From: Mesostigma viride
Lineage: Eukaryota > Streptophyta > Mesostigmatophyceae > Mesostigmatales > Mesostigmataceae
Length of the DNA: 64,000 bases
Assembly (NCBI GenBank): GCA_009746045.1
Contig: RPFO01000276.1
Span: forward strand, 736,477-800,476
Direction: 5' to 3'
The position numbers and the translations under genes were made by a program. The notes beneath the pieces were generated by a model. The model did no database searches. It saw only the letters and a list, made by a program, of their open reading frames with translations, and was not told the origin of the DNA. This document shows positions 47,640-58,989 of this stretch, piece by piece; positions within the stretch are counted from its first letter, which is position 1; each line of letters starts with the position of its first letter.

Positions 47640-49393
47640 CTAGTTGCCATCAGTCTGGTAAGTGCCACGCGAGGCCAGCAGAACATCCAGATACGCCTGG
47701 TAGTGGGCCACATCATCGGCCTTGTCATGCCTATCTACAGTGAGGAAAACATCGGCCCACACGCCATCAGGAAAAAGGCCCAGAAAGGCCCATTAATACC
47801 TATGCTGCGTAAGAACGACCTGGCCACGGGCCCACTCCATGAAGCCACAGGCAAAGAGGCATAGGAAAGGCTCTACCGCGATCAAACAGAGAGCCCGCAG
47901 GAGTAGGCGATGGTACCGGATCCGGGGACGCAAACCCGTAGGGAAGAACAGATCTATCAGAGGCTCCACGTTAGCCGGCCACAACCGGATGTGCCGAACC
48001 TCACGTGAGCGCCACCGACGAGCGCACTGTCGCGACCCGAACGTCTCTAGGTAGTCGCTAGCCCGAGGGGGAGGATGGCCACGGGAGTCCAGGCCCTGGC
48101 CCGGGAGGGGCGCTGGACGACGGGCATCCCACTCCAGGAGGGGCTGCAGGAGAATCGCGCCGTACGTAGCACCCGGCACCGTGCAGGAAACTCTACCGTA
48201 AGGGCATCTGAGGCCATAATGCCCAGAGGCGGAGGGTAAGCCCACTGGAAACCACCGTAGGTGTCCAAGTCATTGGGACGCCTAGCCTAGCGATACAGGA
48301 CTCGCCGAACCAGGATCTCGCCCTGGAACACAGGATCAGCTAAAATAACCATATCGAAAGGAGGCCGATCAGTCAATGGGTAGGCCACGGTCCCGCGGCG
48401 CCCGACACACCTGGGAGAACCCGTAGGACATGGGCGAAATGGACAGCTCCGGAGCGACGCGCGGGAGGTCACACTGTCGGCACGCAAGCGCTAACATACC
48501 ATATCCGGGAACGGGCGAATCTCGCGACTCCGGCGTAAAATGCACCACGGAGGGGGCACGTTCCCGGTCGCCCTGGGACAACTCCCATAGGGAGTCGGCA
48601 GCGCGGAGAGCGCGCTGATCAACACCGCTGGTCCTAACAACCGTGGCCAGCGAGCGAGGGGCCGAAGGAGTAGGAACCGAAACAGGGGTAGGATCCTGCA
48701 CAGGCGCAGAGGGAGCCGGCACCGCATGAGGCCGCGACGGACCTGCAACCGCGGCTGACGACATGGCCTCCGCTGGAGGCGCACCCTCGGGCCGCATGTT
48801 GAAAATTGGGCCCGTAGGGACAGGCACCTTACAAAAAAAACTGACTGCCATCAAGACTCCAGTCCGGCACTGGAATCCTCTAAGGGGGGGCCCCACTCCC
48901 AGAGCCTGGGCAGCCCACTCGTGTCACCAAAGAAGCCCCGCAACGGCTGCGACGGAGCTTGGGAAGGCCCGGAAGCAGCGACGGCGGGCGAAATCGCCGC
49001 GGCAAAAGGCTCACACGGAGGCACAGGTAAGGCGACCGCAGGCGCGGAGGCAGCAGGAGGCGAAACCGCAGCGACCGAGGGCTCGCCCTGGGGCGCAGGC
49101 GAAGCCGCAGTCGCCGAGGCAACATGAGGGGTAGGCGAAGCAGCAGCAACAGGCGCCACACCAGGCGCAACGACAGCGGGCGACTGAGGCGCCAAGAATG
49201 CCCCGAATGCCGAGGCTAAGGACTGGATCTAGGCCTGCCTTGCAGACACGGTAGCCGCAAGATTGGCAGACTCTGGACCCACGTACGTCCAGAGGGATAG
49301 GAGACGGCTCCACCGACACGCGTCTCGTCGACGCCGACGATGACGGAACAGGGGAATCTACAAACACAAGGATCTCTACCCTTATTATTCTTT
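47640..49393 (-). pseudogene. Unrecognised 3' coding region of the Ty3 element
   Basis: Where the integrase core should be, there are several open stretches in different frames. An Ala/Pro/Val-rich stretch (SPAVVAPGVAPVAAASP) lies at 48851-49195. 48369-48896 encodes SLATVVRTSGVDQRALRAA and VVHFTPESRDSPV. 47793-48245 encodes SDYLETFGSRQCARRWRS and RLWPANVEPLIDLFFP; after a TAA it continues HDKADDVAHYQAYLDVLL to a TAG near 47641. I do not recognise any family. The composition is protein-like, so it may be a captured gene or a diverged extra ORF. Confidence 0.45.
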
Positions 49394-50072
49394 CTAAAAG
49401 GTCCTACAAATTGCATCTACATCCTTTAAGAGGGAGGGCCAGTAGTAGGAATGGGTTACCAAATCCCGTACCCGTTTACCGCCCTTGTGAGCAACTAAAT
49501 CATGCAACTCAACAAGCAAGGAGGAGCGACAGATAGGAGGGACATAAAGGCGCCATTGAGGGGGAGAATCTGTTAACTGCACATATAAAAAAAAAACCAC
49601 CTACAAACTTACAGGGGTATTTACCTAACTGTTGGGGATGGGAGGCAATAGCAGCTAAAGCTTCCGGCTCAGTGGCCGTAAATCTACTGGTAAGGCGTTC
49701 GAGATCCGAGGTAGGCATCGCTACAGAAGTATCTATATCAGGTTTAAAGAGTATCTATATCATAGGACTTTCCTGACCTAGTCGCTATATGGCTAAGCGA
49801 TATAGAAATTTTATTTTTCCCCTCCCCCCCACAGAGACCACAGGAAGGGCCTCACACGGGAGAGAGAGTCCTACCTGAGAAAGGAGGTCAGGCATGCGAA
49901 CAACAGTATGAAAGAGGTAGGCATAATGTTCATCATCCGGTAGTTCACCATAAGGGGTTACACCAAGGGTGGTAGGAACTAGAGTAGTATTGAGAACATC
50001 TAAGTCCTCGAAAAAGGAATAATCTGCGCGGCGGGAGAGGGCATCAGGCACTATATTATCTACACCTTTAAC
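49394..50072 (-). pseudogene. Ty3 integrase N-terminal remnant (zinc-binding region only)
   Basis: After the TAG the frame continues VKGVDNIVPDALSRRADYSF to about 49785, the normal RNase H-integrase junction. A separate frame at 49394-49600 has LLVELHDLVAHKGGKRVRDL, then YYWPSLLKDVDAICRTF. This is the H-H-C part of the integrase zinc domain, with the last cysteines lost to a stop. The expected DDE core (W..D.., then D and E) was not found downstream. The element therefore lacks a usable integrase. Confidence 0.7.
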
Positions 50073-52217
50073 CTACCGAAGTTTAAAAGGGGAAAACTGT
50101 GCTAAAAACTCCATCCAGCGCGCTTGACGAGGGGTAAGGTTGGGTTGGGAGAGCAGATGGGTAAGGGGACGATGATCCGTTTGTATAACTAATCTATAAG
50201 GATCTAGCTCACAGGGTTCATTCAGACAAACATCAAATTGGGCACCTTTAAGAAAGTGCTGCCACGCGTGGCAACAATACACCACAGCTAAGAGTTCCTG
50301 CTGGTGTACAGGATAGTTACGCTCCGCGGGGAGCATTGTCCTAGAGATATACTCAATTGGCTGTAAGCCCTGACCCTGATCCTGGAGAAGGACGCCCCCT
50401 ATAACTACCTTACTAGCGTCTGTAGCTACCACAAAGGGTTTGGTAGTATCGGGTAGGATGAGTACAGGAGGGGAAAGGAGTAGGGATTTTAGGCACTGAA
50501 AAGCCGACTGACATTCACTACTCCAAACAAAGGGGATATCCTTCTTTAATAAATGATTAATAGGGGCTGCTATAGTTGCGAAACGCGGGATAAAACGCCT
50601 ATAGTAAGAAGCAATTCCTAGAAAACTACGTACACCTTTAACGTCGGTAGGGGTAGGCCATTCCTGAATTGACTTAGTTTTATCCGGGTCGGTAGCGACC
50701 CCGGCATCAGACAGAACGTGCCCTAAAAATGGGACACTCCTACCCGAACGAACTTTAGCACGGCGCGCCCACAAAGAATTTTCAGCCATTATTTCTAATA
50801 CTTTCTTTAAATCACGTAGGTGCGTTTCAAAATCAGGAGAGTAAATAAGAATATCATCTAAGTACGCTTGAGCACAAGAACGGTCATGCTCAGATAAGGA
50901 AACAGAGGAGAAGGAAGGATCCTTTAGATCAGAGGACACCTGAGGAAGGTGAGAATTTCCCATAACGGGTCTAAGCACTTCATTCATTAACATTTGAAAA
51001 GAGGCAGGCGAGTTACAGAGTCCCATAGCCGCTACTCTAAACTGGTAATGACCAAAAGGGGTAGCAAAGGCGGTTTTATGGCAATCCTCAGGAGCTATCC
51101 GCAACTGCCAAAAACCATCCGCACAATCTAGTACTGTGAAACAAGTGGAACCTTTAACCTTATTAAATATATCATCAATACGAGGGAGAGGGTATTTAGA
51201 CTTCACAGTAATATCATTCAACTTCCTATAATCAGTAACTAGGCGAAACTTGCCATTTGGCTTAGGAACTAACAGGACACCAGCTGAGTAGGGAGAGTTA
51301 CTAGGCTCTATTAATCCTGCTTCTAATAATGACACTAAAATCTGTTTTAGTTCCTTTAACTCGGTAGGGCCCATTCTATACATCGGAGAGTGCGTAGGAA
51401 CTGCACCGTCCTTGATAACTACACGGTGTAAAACAGAACGAGGAGGAGGATAAGAAGGAGTCTTTTCTTCAAATACTTTTGAGGAATCTATCACAGCCAT
51501 GTATCTTACTATTTCATTTTCAGTAAATCCTACTCCTATTGTATCCACTGTATTTACATCTATATCCACACTATTGTTAGTGCTAGGTATCTGTTGTACT
51601 TCTAACTGAAGGAACATACATAATAGGTATCCATTTTGCTTTAATTCAGAACGTAATTCGTCATTTGACATTATTACTTCAGGTATAGGTCTTACAGGAG
51701 GATCAACAGGTGTAGGAGGAGTAATATCTACCAAGGATAAATTTTCCAATCTATAATGACGTTCAGGTACCCAGTAAGAGCTATCTGGAAACCAAATGAC
51801 CATGGTATCATAATTAATAGTAATCTTATTATCCTGGTGCCAATCTAATCCTAGTAATACATCAGCGGTAGTGATAGGGCCTATAGTGGCCGTCAGGTTG
51901 ACAGTACGTCCTTGTATAACCATGGGAAGGGACACCGTACCCGGGGAATGACTGGTGCGACCATCAGCATAATGAACAGTAACGGGTTTGGTGTGAGGGG
52001 TAGGGACTAGTCCTAAACGTCTAACTAGGGCCTCGCTCACAAAGGAGCTAGCCGCACCGCTATCTACCAACACAGAGACATTCAAGAGTTCATCAGCATG
52101 CAAGAAGGGGTCTACAACAGTGTGAGGGACGGTTAAACCACCATTCAAGAACATAAGAGGACGCACACGTAGTGGTAGGGATGATTCAGCTCCTACAGAG
52201 GTTATAAAAACAGGCAA
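50073..52217 (-). CDS. Ty3 Pol: aspartic protease, reverse transcriptase, RNase H
   Basis: A 714-codon frame. The protease has VLVDSGAASSFV (active DSG, about residue 50) and VLLGLDW. RT has VLLVPKPNGKFRLVTDYRKL, FTVLDCADGFWQL (motif A), FRVAAMGLCNSPASFQ (motif B) and AYLDDILIYSPD (motif C), then FLGIASYYRRFIPRFA. RNase H has PFVVATDASK, HQQELLAVVYCCHAWQHFL and LVIQTDHRPLTHLL (catalytic D, E, D). Between motifs B and C an insert of about 28 residues (SHLPQVSSDLKDP... to SCAQ) precedes YLDD; most Ty3 RTs have only a few residues there. The frame stops at TAG right after QFSPFKLR, where relatives have an aromatic residue followed by VKG.DN, so the next segment is cut off. Confidence 0.9.
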   Translation of the reverse strand: MPVFITSVGAESSLPLRVRPLMFLNGGLTVPHTVVDPFLHADELLNVSVLVDSGAASSFVSEALVRRLGLVPTPHTKPVTVHYADGRTSHSPGTVSLPMVIQGRTVNLTATIGPITTADVLLGLDWHQDNKITINYDTMVIWFPDSSYWVPERHYRLENLSLVDITPPTPVDPPVRPIPEVIMSNDELRSELKQNGYLLCMFLQLEVQQIPSTNNSVDIDVNTVDTIGVGFTENEIVRYMAVIDSSKVFEEKTPSYPPPRSVLHRVVIKDGAVPTHSPMYRMGPTELKELKQILVSLLEAGLIEPSNSPYSAGVLLVPKPNGKFRLVTDYRKLNDITVKSKYPLPRIDDIFNKVKGSTCFTVLDCADGFWQLRIAPEDCHKTAFATPFGHYQFRVAAMGLCNSPASFQMLMNEVLRPVMGNSHLPQVSSDLKDPSFSSVSLSEHDRSCAQAYLDDILIYSPDFETHLRDLKKVLEIMAENSLWARRAKVRSGRSVPFLGHVLSDAGVATDPDKTKSIQEWPTPTDVKGVRSFLGIASYYRRFIPRFATIAAPINHLLKKDIPFVWSSECQSAFQCLKSLLLSPPVLILPDTTKPFVVATDASKVVIGGVLLQDQGQGLQPIEYISRTMLPAERNYPVHQQELLAVVYCCHAWQHFLKGAQFDVCLNEPCELDPYRLVIQTDHRPLTHLLSQPNLTPRQARWMEFLAQFSPFKLR

Positions 52218-52279
52218 GCAAAAATTTTTATCTGGGGTACTATCTAAGGACCTGTCCAGGTTACCCCCGGCTGACAGGC

Positions 52280-52612
52280 CTACTGTTCCCCCTCCCCCCC
52301 CACATCCATTGGGACTAACCCCGAAGAAGTCCCTGGCGAAAAAGCCACTGCTGGAGGGTCGCGAGGGAGCGAAGAGGGTGCAGGAGCCTGATTATCATAG
52401 GGGAACCCTGAGGGTCCTGTCTGCACAACATTCAGCCTACTAGGGGTAGCTGAGGGAATGCGTCCTGGAGTGGGACGAATAGGAGCACGCTGAGGGGTAC
52501 GAGGAGGGCGAGCATCGGGATGAGGGGGAGCACCAGAAAGGAACTTGGGGCACTCCGCCTTAAGATGGCCCACCTCATGACAATGATAACACGAGATGTG
52601 AGACACATCCAA
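52280..52612 (-). pseudogene. Ty3 Gag nucleocapsid part with CCHC zinc knuckle
   Basis: Contains CYHCHEVGHLKAEC, a CX2CX4HX4C knuckle that packages element RNA, followed by a proline-rich linker. In frame with sequence upstream but separated from the capsid part by a TAG. It ends TAG/TGA-side at 52280, about 60 bp before pol. Confidence 0.75.
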
Positions 52613-54194
52613 TGCAGATATATCTGTAACGCAAATATCGAATTCTTCTACATATGCCTATTCTTCTTCAGGAGTGAGGACAAGGTTATGAACCCTAGTA
52701 CACAAAGGAGCATGAGCATACATGCAATCAGCAACACGGAGGAGATGGGTAGGAAGAGGAGTGGTAAAGAAATCTGCTACTCTTTAATAGACGTTGTCGC
52801 ACATGCTTGAGGGGCAGATCAGTGAAACGGTAGGCAGAGAACTGGCGTTTTACCTCACGTAATAAGGGTCTACTGAGGCCTTGAAGGAAACGAGCACGTA
52901 CTTCTGCGCCCGACAAATCCCTAATTCGTACCATCTGTGCATCAAGTTCTTTCATATATTCCTTAAACGGTTTAGTACCTTGCTGCAAAGTACCAAAGGC
53001 TAATCTATCCTGCCAATCTGCATCAGGAGGAACTAAATGGCTCTCTAACCGCTAAAACAATCCTGCTACTGAGTTAGGGTAGGCATGAGAGGCCAAGGAT
53101 TCACACTGGATGAGGTTGGCAAGCTCAAGGGTAATACAGGTAGTAAGATAGTGAGGGACTAAATGGTTCTCTAAACGCTTAAACAATTCTGCTACAGAGT
53201 TAGGGTAGGCATGAGAGGCCAAAGACTCACACTGAATGAGGTTAGCAAGCTCAGGAGTAATACAGGTTGTGAGATAGTGAGGAACTAATACAGCATCAGA
53301 AAGACGCCATCTATTATGATTCTGCCACGACTCCGTGTTCTGTGTAAGCAACATAATAAAGGTGAAAAACTGTTGAGGGGTAGACTTGACATCCAGCTTG
53401 GGAAGGTTAGCAAAGAGGGGAAGAGCAGGGGGCTTAGGGGGATTAGAAGAGTCAGTTTTTCCCATAGGGCCACTATCTTCCACTGCTACATAAGCGGGAT
53501 AGAAGGAAGGAAGAGGAAAAGTCTTGGGTAGGGGTCGAGAAGGGGCCACCGTTTCAGACTGGTGCCCATAGGAGAAAGGAACAGTATATTGCTCACGAAG
53601 AGAGGAGTAGGCAAAATGATCATAATTTCTATCATCTAGGGGCATGGTACTGAAATCATTATTAACTTCTAAATCAGCCACACGGGTAGGAACCTGGGCA
53701 GCCTCATAGGCCGTCTCAGGGTAGGACCAGGAAGCAGGTGGGAAAAAGGGGACTGCACTAGGGCGCCCAGAAGGGCCGACAGGGGCCGAGGTACGACCCG
53801 TGTTAATAGCAGGCATTGAAGGCACAGGGTGGGAAGGAGGCCTAGGAGCATTGTTAGTGTGTGAGGACCTGCTGGAGGGGTGAGCCAAGGTTGCAGAAGG
53901 GGCAGGGGCCTGGTTCACAACGAAAGAAGGTTCCTCACTAAATCTGACTTGGGAAATACGTTGTTCATAGGTAGGTGGGGTAATTGAGGGACGACGGCGA
54001 CCACCAGCAGCAGGAGAAGGCGGTGAGGTACGCAGAATACCTTGAGGAGTGAGATGGTGTACCGTTTCCAAGGAGTCCCGTCGGTTACCACGAGTATTGG
54101 TATTGTTAATGTTATTAGTAGTAGTATTATTATTATTATTGGTAGTAGGAGTATTGGTAGGTATAGGCGACAGGTTACCACCCATTGGATCCAT
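52613..54194 (-). pseudogene. Ty3 Gag (internally duplicated, interrupted)
   Basis: Starts MDPMGGNLSPIPTNTP with an Asn/Thr run (residues 14-34) and a Pro/Ser-rich region. The capsid-like part follows: LFANLPKLDVKSTPQQFFTF, LVPHYLTTCITPELANLIQC and PNSVAELFKRLENH. A 126 bp in-frame duplication (about 53041-53166 and 53167-53292) repeats LVPHYLTTCIT through PNSVA. A TAG follows at 53053-53055 where the sister copy has a lysine codon. The frame then continues with GTKPFKEYMKELDAQMVRIR and VRARFLQGLSRPLL, the usual retrotransposon Gag end. A frameshift occurs near 52740 and another TAG near 52652. The copy cannot give full-length Gag. Confidence 0.75.
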
Positions 54195-54318
54195 TTTTGT
54201 TTAAGTAAATGATCAAAAATCTAACTGAAAGCAGCAAGGATAAAGGACAAGGCCTAATATAAGGCAAGGAAAGAAAAGGAAAAGATTTTAATGGTTTAAC
54301 AGAAAGGAACAATTTAAA

Positions 54319-54711
54319 TCAGTCCTTTTTAACAACAGTAATGGATAGGGAACCGAATTCCAAGGTGAGAGGAGTATCTAAGCTAGAAGAGGATGCAGCC
54401 CTCTTAGGGGGAGACGAAGGAGGGGTAGCAAAATCTAGAGCTTCTACAGGAGGGCGACCATGAGGAGTAGAACGTACGTGTAGGCCTAGATCTGATACGC
54501 TATGGTCTATAAGGAATTGTTGAGCTTCCTCGAAGGTAACAAATTTCTTATACCTAATTACATTATATGTACGGTTTTGCACTATCTTCCTAGCATCTGA
54601 CCAAGAGAGGAAAATGGCTGACCATTGAGGGGTAATAACCACGTAATACTTAGCTAAACTATTATCACTAGATGAATGGGAAGGCGCAGTAAAAACACGA
54701 CGTTGACTCAT
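54319..54711 (-). CDS. Cauli_VI / RNase H1 N-terminal-like domain protein encoded ahead of gag
   Basis: An intact 130-codon frame begins MSQRRVFTAPSH. Residues 21-67 read KYYVVITPQWSAIFLSW, then YNVIRYKKFVTFEEAQQFL. This is the pattern of the Cauli_VI/RNase H1-N fold (YyVv.G...Giy.sW.e....v.g...a.yKkF.t.eEA..Fl), which binds RNA-DNA hybrids or double-stranded RNA. The C-terminal half is a basic/serine-proline tail (PPSSPPKRAASSSS). It ends TGA. It sits between the primer-binding site and gag in the transcription direction, with a gap of about 125 bp to the gag start. The canonical GR.PG is replaced by TPQWSAIF, so binding residues may differ. Confidence 0.65.
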   Translation of the reverse strand: MSQRRVFTAPSHSSSDNSLAKYYVVITPQWSAIFLSWSDARKIVQNRTYNVIRYKKFVTFEEAQQFLIDHSVSDLGLHVRSTPHGRPPVEALDFATPPSSPPKRAASSSSLDTPLTLEFGSLSITVVKKD

Positions 54712-55225
54712 GATAACTCACCTGGCGTGTCTTGTGATGTCAAGCTAGACGAGGTAGGGGTAGGCGACTTAGCTTGACGATCTGGATCACCGAAAGAAGA
54801 AGGAGGGCGGGAGTTTCCAGCTCTCGTCCTAAGTCAGCGGCCGGATATCCCAGCGCTCGTCCTAACACAGCGCCCCGTAACTCTGCGGGTGCGGCCGTCT
54901 AATAAAGCAGCAGCACAAGGAAAAAGGTGTAGGTACGGCGACGCTAATCGTCTCCGAACAGTAATACTCCCCGATCTAAGGCAGGAAACAACCGTAAGCA
55001 GGAAAACAAGGCGAAGGACAGGCTAACTACGAAAGGATTTCTCCGCTGTGAGCAGGTCTAGCTTCTAGGTAAAGCGTGTCCCGAAACGGGCAGCACGACG
55101 CTCCTAGCTTGAAGGCGACCCGCCCATTACCTATCAAGGAAGTGTCGACTTCTTGTTCCTGGACGCGGAAGGGGTCTTGAAAAGGTGTATGTGGCAAGGG
55201 ATAGTCGTCTCGTTCACTACCTACT

Positions 55226-55243
55226 GAAGTTCCTCCGGAGCCA
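55226..55243 (-). other. Primer-binding site of the Ty3 element
   Basis: One base inside the 5' LTR the minus strand reads TGGCTCCGGAGGAACTTC. It starts with TGG, complementary to a tRNA CCA end. The tRNA was not identified; it does not look like initiator methionine. Confidence 0.6.
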
Positions 55244-55244
55244 T

Positions 55245-55817
55245 TGTTACGCCCTGGCTCGACTCTATCCCAAACATCTCGCCTAACCTTACCTAAACTA
55301 GTGATGAGGCACCTACCTAGGAGTGAGGAGCTATATTGGCTATAAGACCTAGGACGCGACGACGCTGCTTCTCAATGCATTCCCTTATAATACGCCATAT
55401 ACCGAATAAAACCAGGGTACTACGAAGGAAACAATACTACACTGCCGTGACCCAAGCCTAAATGTGTTAATTCATTTAACACACGCCGAGTGCCATTCAC
55501 GAAGGACAACTGCTGCATAAATGATCGCCGACAGGCGTGTATGCTCGGGCCGACATCGACCCTCGCCCACAGGACCAACGCACGTCCACAAGGTTCACAC
55601 GCAGGATAAAAGGACCACTACTAAAGTACGCAGCGCGGCGCGACTGCACCGAACCACCATACTGTACAATTGCCACGTCACAAGGCCCGGTACCGACCGG
55701 CCAAAAGGTCCTTACTAAACGTAAGCCTAGGAAAGTCAGCGAACTGCTCCGGAATGGCTGAGGCAACAGTGACCTAATTTACGTCCGTAACAACAACAAA
55801 AGTTACGCGACGTAACA
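55245..55817 (-). repeat. 5' LTR of the Ty3 element
   Basis: 573 bp, TG...CA ends. On the minus strand it precedes the primer-binding site. A TATA-like tataataagg-type motif is present in the region cccttataatacgcc (about 55381-55395, plus strand reading). Confidence 0.95.
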
Positions 55818-56051
55818 CAGACCATTGTCTGCAGGCCCACACGCCAGCCCGGGTGGGCAAGCCCCCCCACCCCCAGGAGGAAGGGGCGCTTTGCTGAGTA
55901 GAGTATTTAGATTTAGGATTTTCTAGATTAGATTAGAGTTAGCTTATACTACATCTAGATAGATTAGAGTTTATATTTAGGTTTTGCGGCTTCACTCGCC
56001 TCCATCCATCAAGCAAGGGCATCCTCCTCTGCTGCCCATGTGCGGCGTGGG
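55818..56051 (+). mobile_element. LINE/SINE 3' region, right of the Ty3 insertion
   Basis: ggaggaaggggcgctttgct, a tagatt-rich stretch, gcggcttcactcgcc and ccatccatcaagcaa match 15841-15985 and, inverted, 57880-58060. The expected continuation after the CAA array is at 57735-57835. Confidence 0.6.
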
Positions 56052-57734
<1,683 letters not shown>

Positions 57735-57838
57735 CATCCATCAAGCAATTAGGAACGTGCTACAGGATCTCCCTGCATGGCACGGAGTCATGTTATAATA
57801 TGATGTTTAAAATTAAATTAAATTAAATTAAATTAAAT
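57735..57838 (+). mobile_element. LINE 3' end with AAATT tail, after the CAA array
   Basis: ccatccatcaagcaa, gaacgtgctacaggatctcc, acggagtcatgttataat, then a tail of (AAATT)n. The tail is shared with the inverted copy that follows. Confidence 0.6.
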
Positions 57839-58150
57839 TATAATAACATGACTCCGTTGGGAGATCATGTAGCACATAATATTCGTTGCTGGATGGGTGG
57901 AGGTGGGCGAAGCCGCGTAATCGAACTAAGCTAACTCTAAGCTATCTAGTCTAGAAAAATCCTAACTACACTACTCAGCAATTAAAGCGCCCCTTCCGCT
58001 TGGGGGGAGGGGGCTCGCCCACAGGGGCGAGCGTGTGAGCCTGGACAATCTTCTGCCACCTCTTCTTGTTCTGCGTAGCAGTCCAAAGAAGAGAGAGGGA
58101 GTGAATGCGGTGTTCAAACTGAGCTGGGACCACTAGCTAGGTCGGCCAGC
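57839..58150 (-). mobile_element. Inverted LINE 3' copy
   Basis: Reads as the inverse of 15841-16045: taacatgactccgttgggag, gtagcacata, ggtgggcgaagccgcg and gcgccccttccgc. It continues into gccacctcttcttgttctgc, the inverse of 46665-46690. With 55818-57838 it forms a large inverted pair around the CAA array. Confidence 0.6.
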
Positions 58151-58484
58151 AACATCTGGATGTACACAACGGTATGAAAGTGCCAAAAAATGCCCTTATA
58201 AGCCCTACAAGGAGCAAATTGAGTCCAAACATGCTAGATATTGGTAGGCAGCATGTCCATGACACCAGTAAAAGGAATTTGACTTTCCAGAATTTTCCGA
58301 CATCAGTTGGTCTATTTTTGGCATGTCTATTTTTAGCAACTTTCCAGATTTTAATACAAACAAATACAATTTGATATGCAAATAAAGAGCTCCTGACCTG
58401 GCTGTTTGCATGTAGGCTTATGCTCATGTCTACCAACTGTGTGCACACCAGGTCCCATGGTCATCTGACCTCATTTGGTGACAA

Positions 58485-58985
58485 ACTGCCACCAAATGCT
58501 AGCAAAAACGCACCGTTTCACCACATCTCATAGCAGTTTCCATGGAAGATGTGTTCAGTCGAGGCTGGAAATTTGCAATCACGTTACACATCATAAATGT
58601 AGACATGGCACAAAAAATCAGGTCCATCGTACTGTATTTGGTAACAAAATGCCACCAAATGCTAGCAAAAATGCGCGTTTTTCGCGTTTTTTTCACACAT
58701 TTCATGACAGTTTTCATACAAGATGTGCTCAGTTGGGGCTGGAAACTTGCAAGCATATTAAATATCATCATTGTAGACATTGCACAAAAATCCAGGTCTG
58801 TTGTACTTCATTCATTGACAGCTCGCTAGCAAATGTGAGCAAAAATGTGCGTTTTTTGCATTTCCGCCACATTTCTTGCAGTTTCCCATGCAAGATGTGC
58901 TCAGTTGAGGCTGAAAACAAGCGCGCATGTTAATCATCATGTCATTTCAGACATTGCACAAAACTTCAGGTCCATCAAGTGTCAT
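58485..58985. repeat. Satellite-like tandem array, about 168 bp x 3
   Basis: Three diverged units. Each contains a version of aaatgctagcaaaaacgc, cagtttccatgcaagatgtg, ctcagttgaggctggaaa and agacattgcacaaaa. Identity is roughly 75% between units. Weak open frames on both strands are not supported as genes. Confidence 0.8.
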
Positions 58986-58989
58986 TGGG

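Larger units (their letters stand above)
46695..55817 (-). mobile_element. Ty3-type LTR retrotransposon, complete, with 5 bp TSD
   Basis: The 573 bp LTRs (46695-47267 and 55245-55817) both start TGTTAC and end GTAACA and differ at one base. The 5 bp duplication cagac lies at 46690-46694 and 55818-55822. On the minus strand the order is LTR, primer-binding site, Cauli_VI-like ORF, gag with CCHC knuckle, protease-RT-RNase H, integrase remnant, unrecognised 3' region, polypurine tract, LTR. RNase H before integrase is the Ty3 order. Several stops and frameshifts exist, and no integrase DDE core was seen. It is therefore young but defective, probably copied in trans. It sits inside an older LINE tail (46650-46694 continues at 55818). 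Confidence 0.93.

Noticed and set aside
49394-54194. All internal stops in the Ty3 element are TAG, suggesting stop reassignment to Gln as in some ulvophyte algae
   Set aside because: The conserved residues at these positions are Lys or aromatic, not Gln, and frameshifts are also present; ordinary decay explains them.
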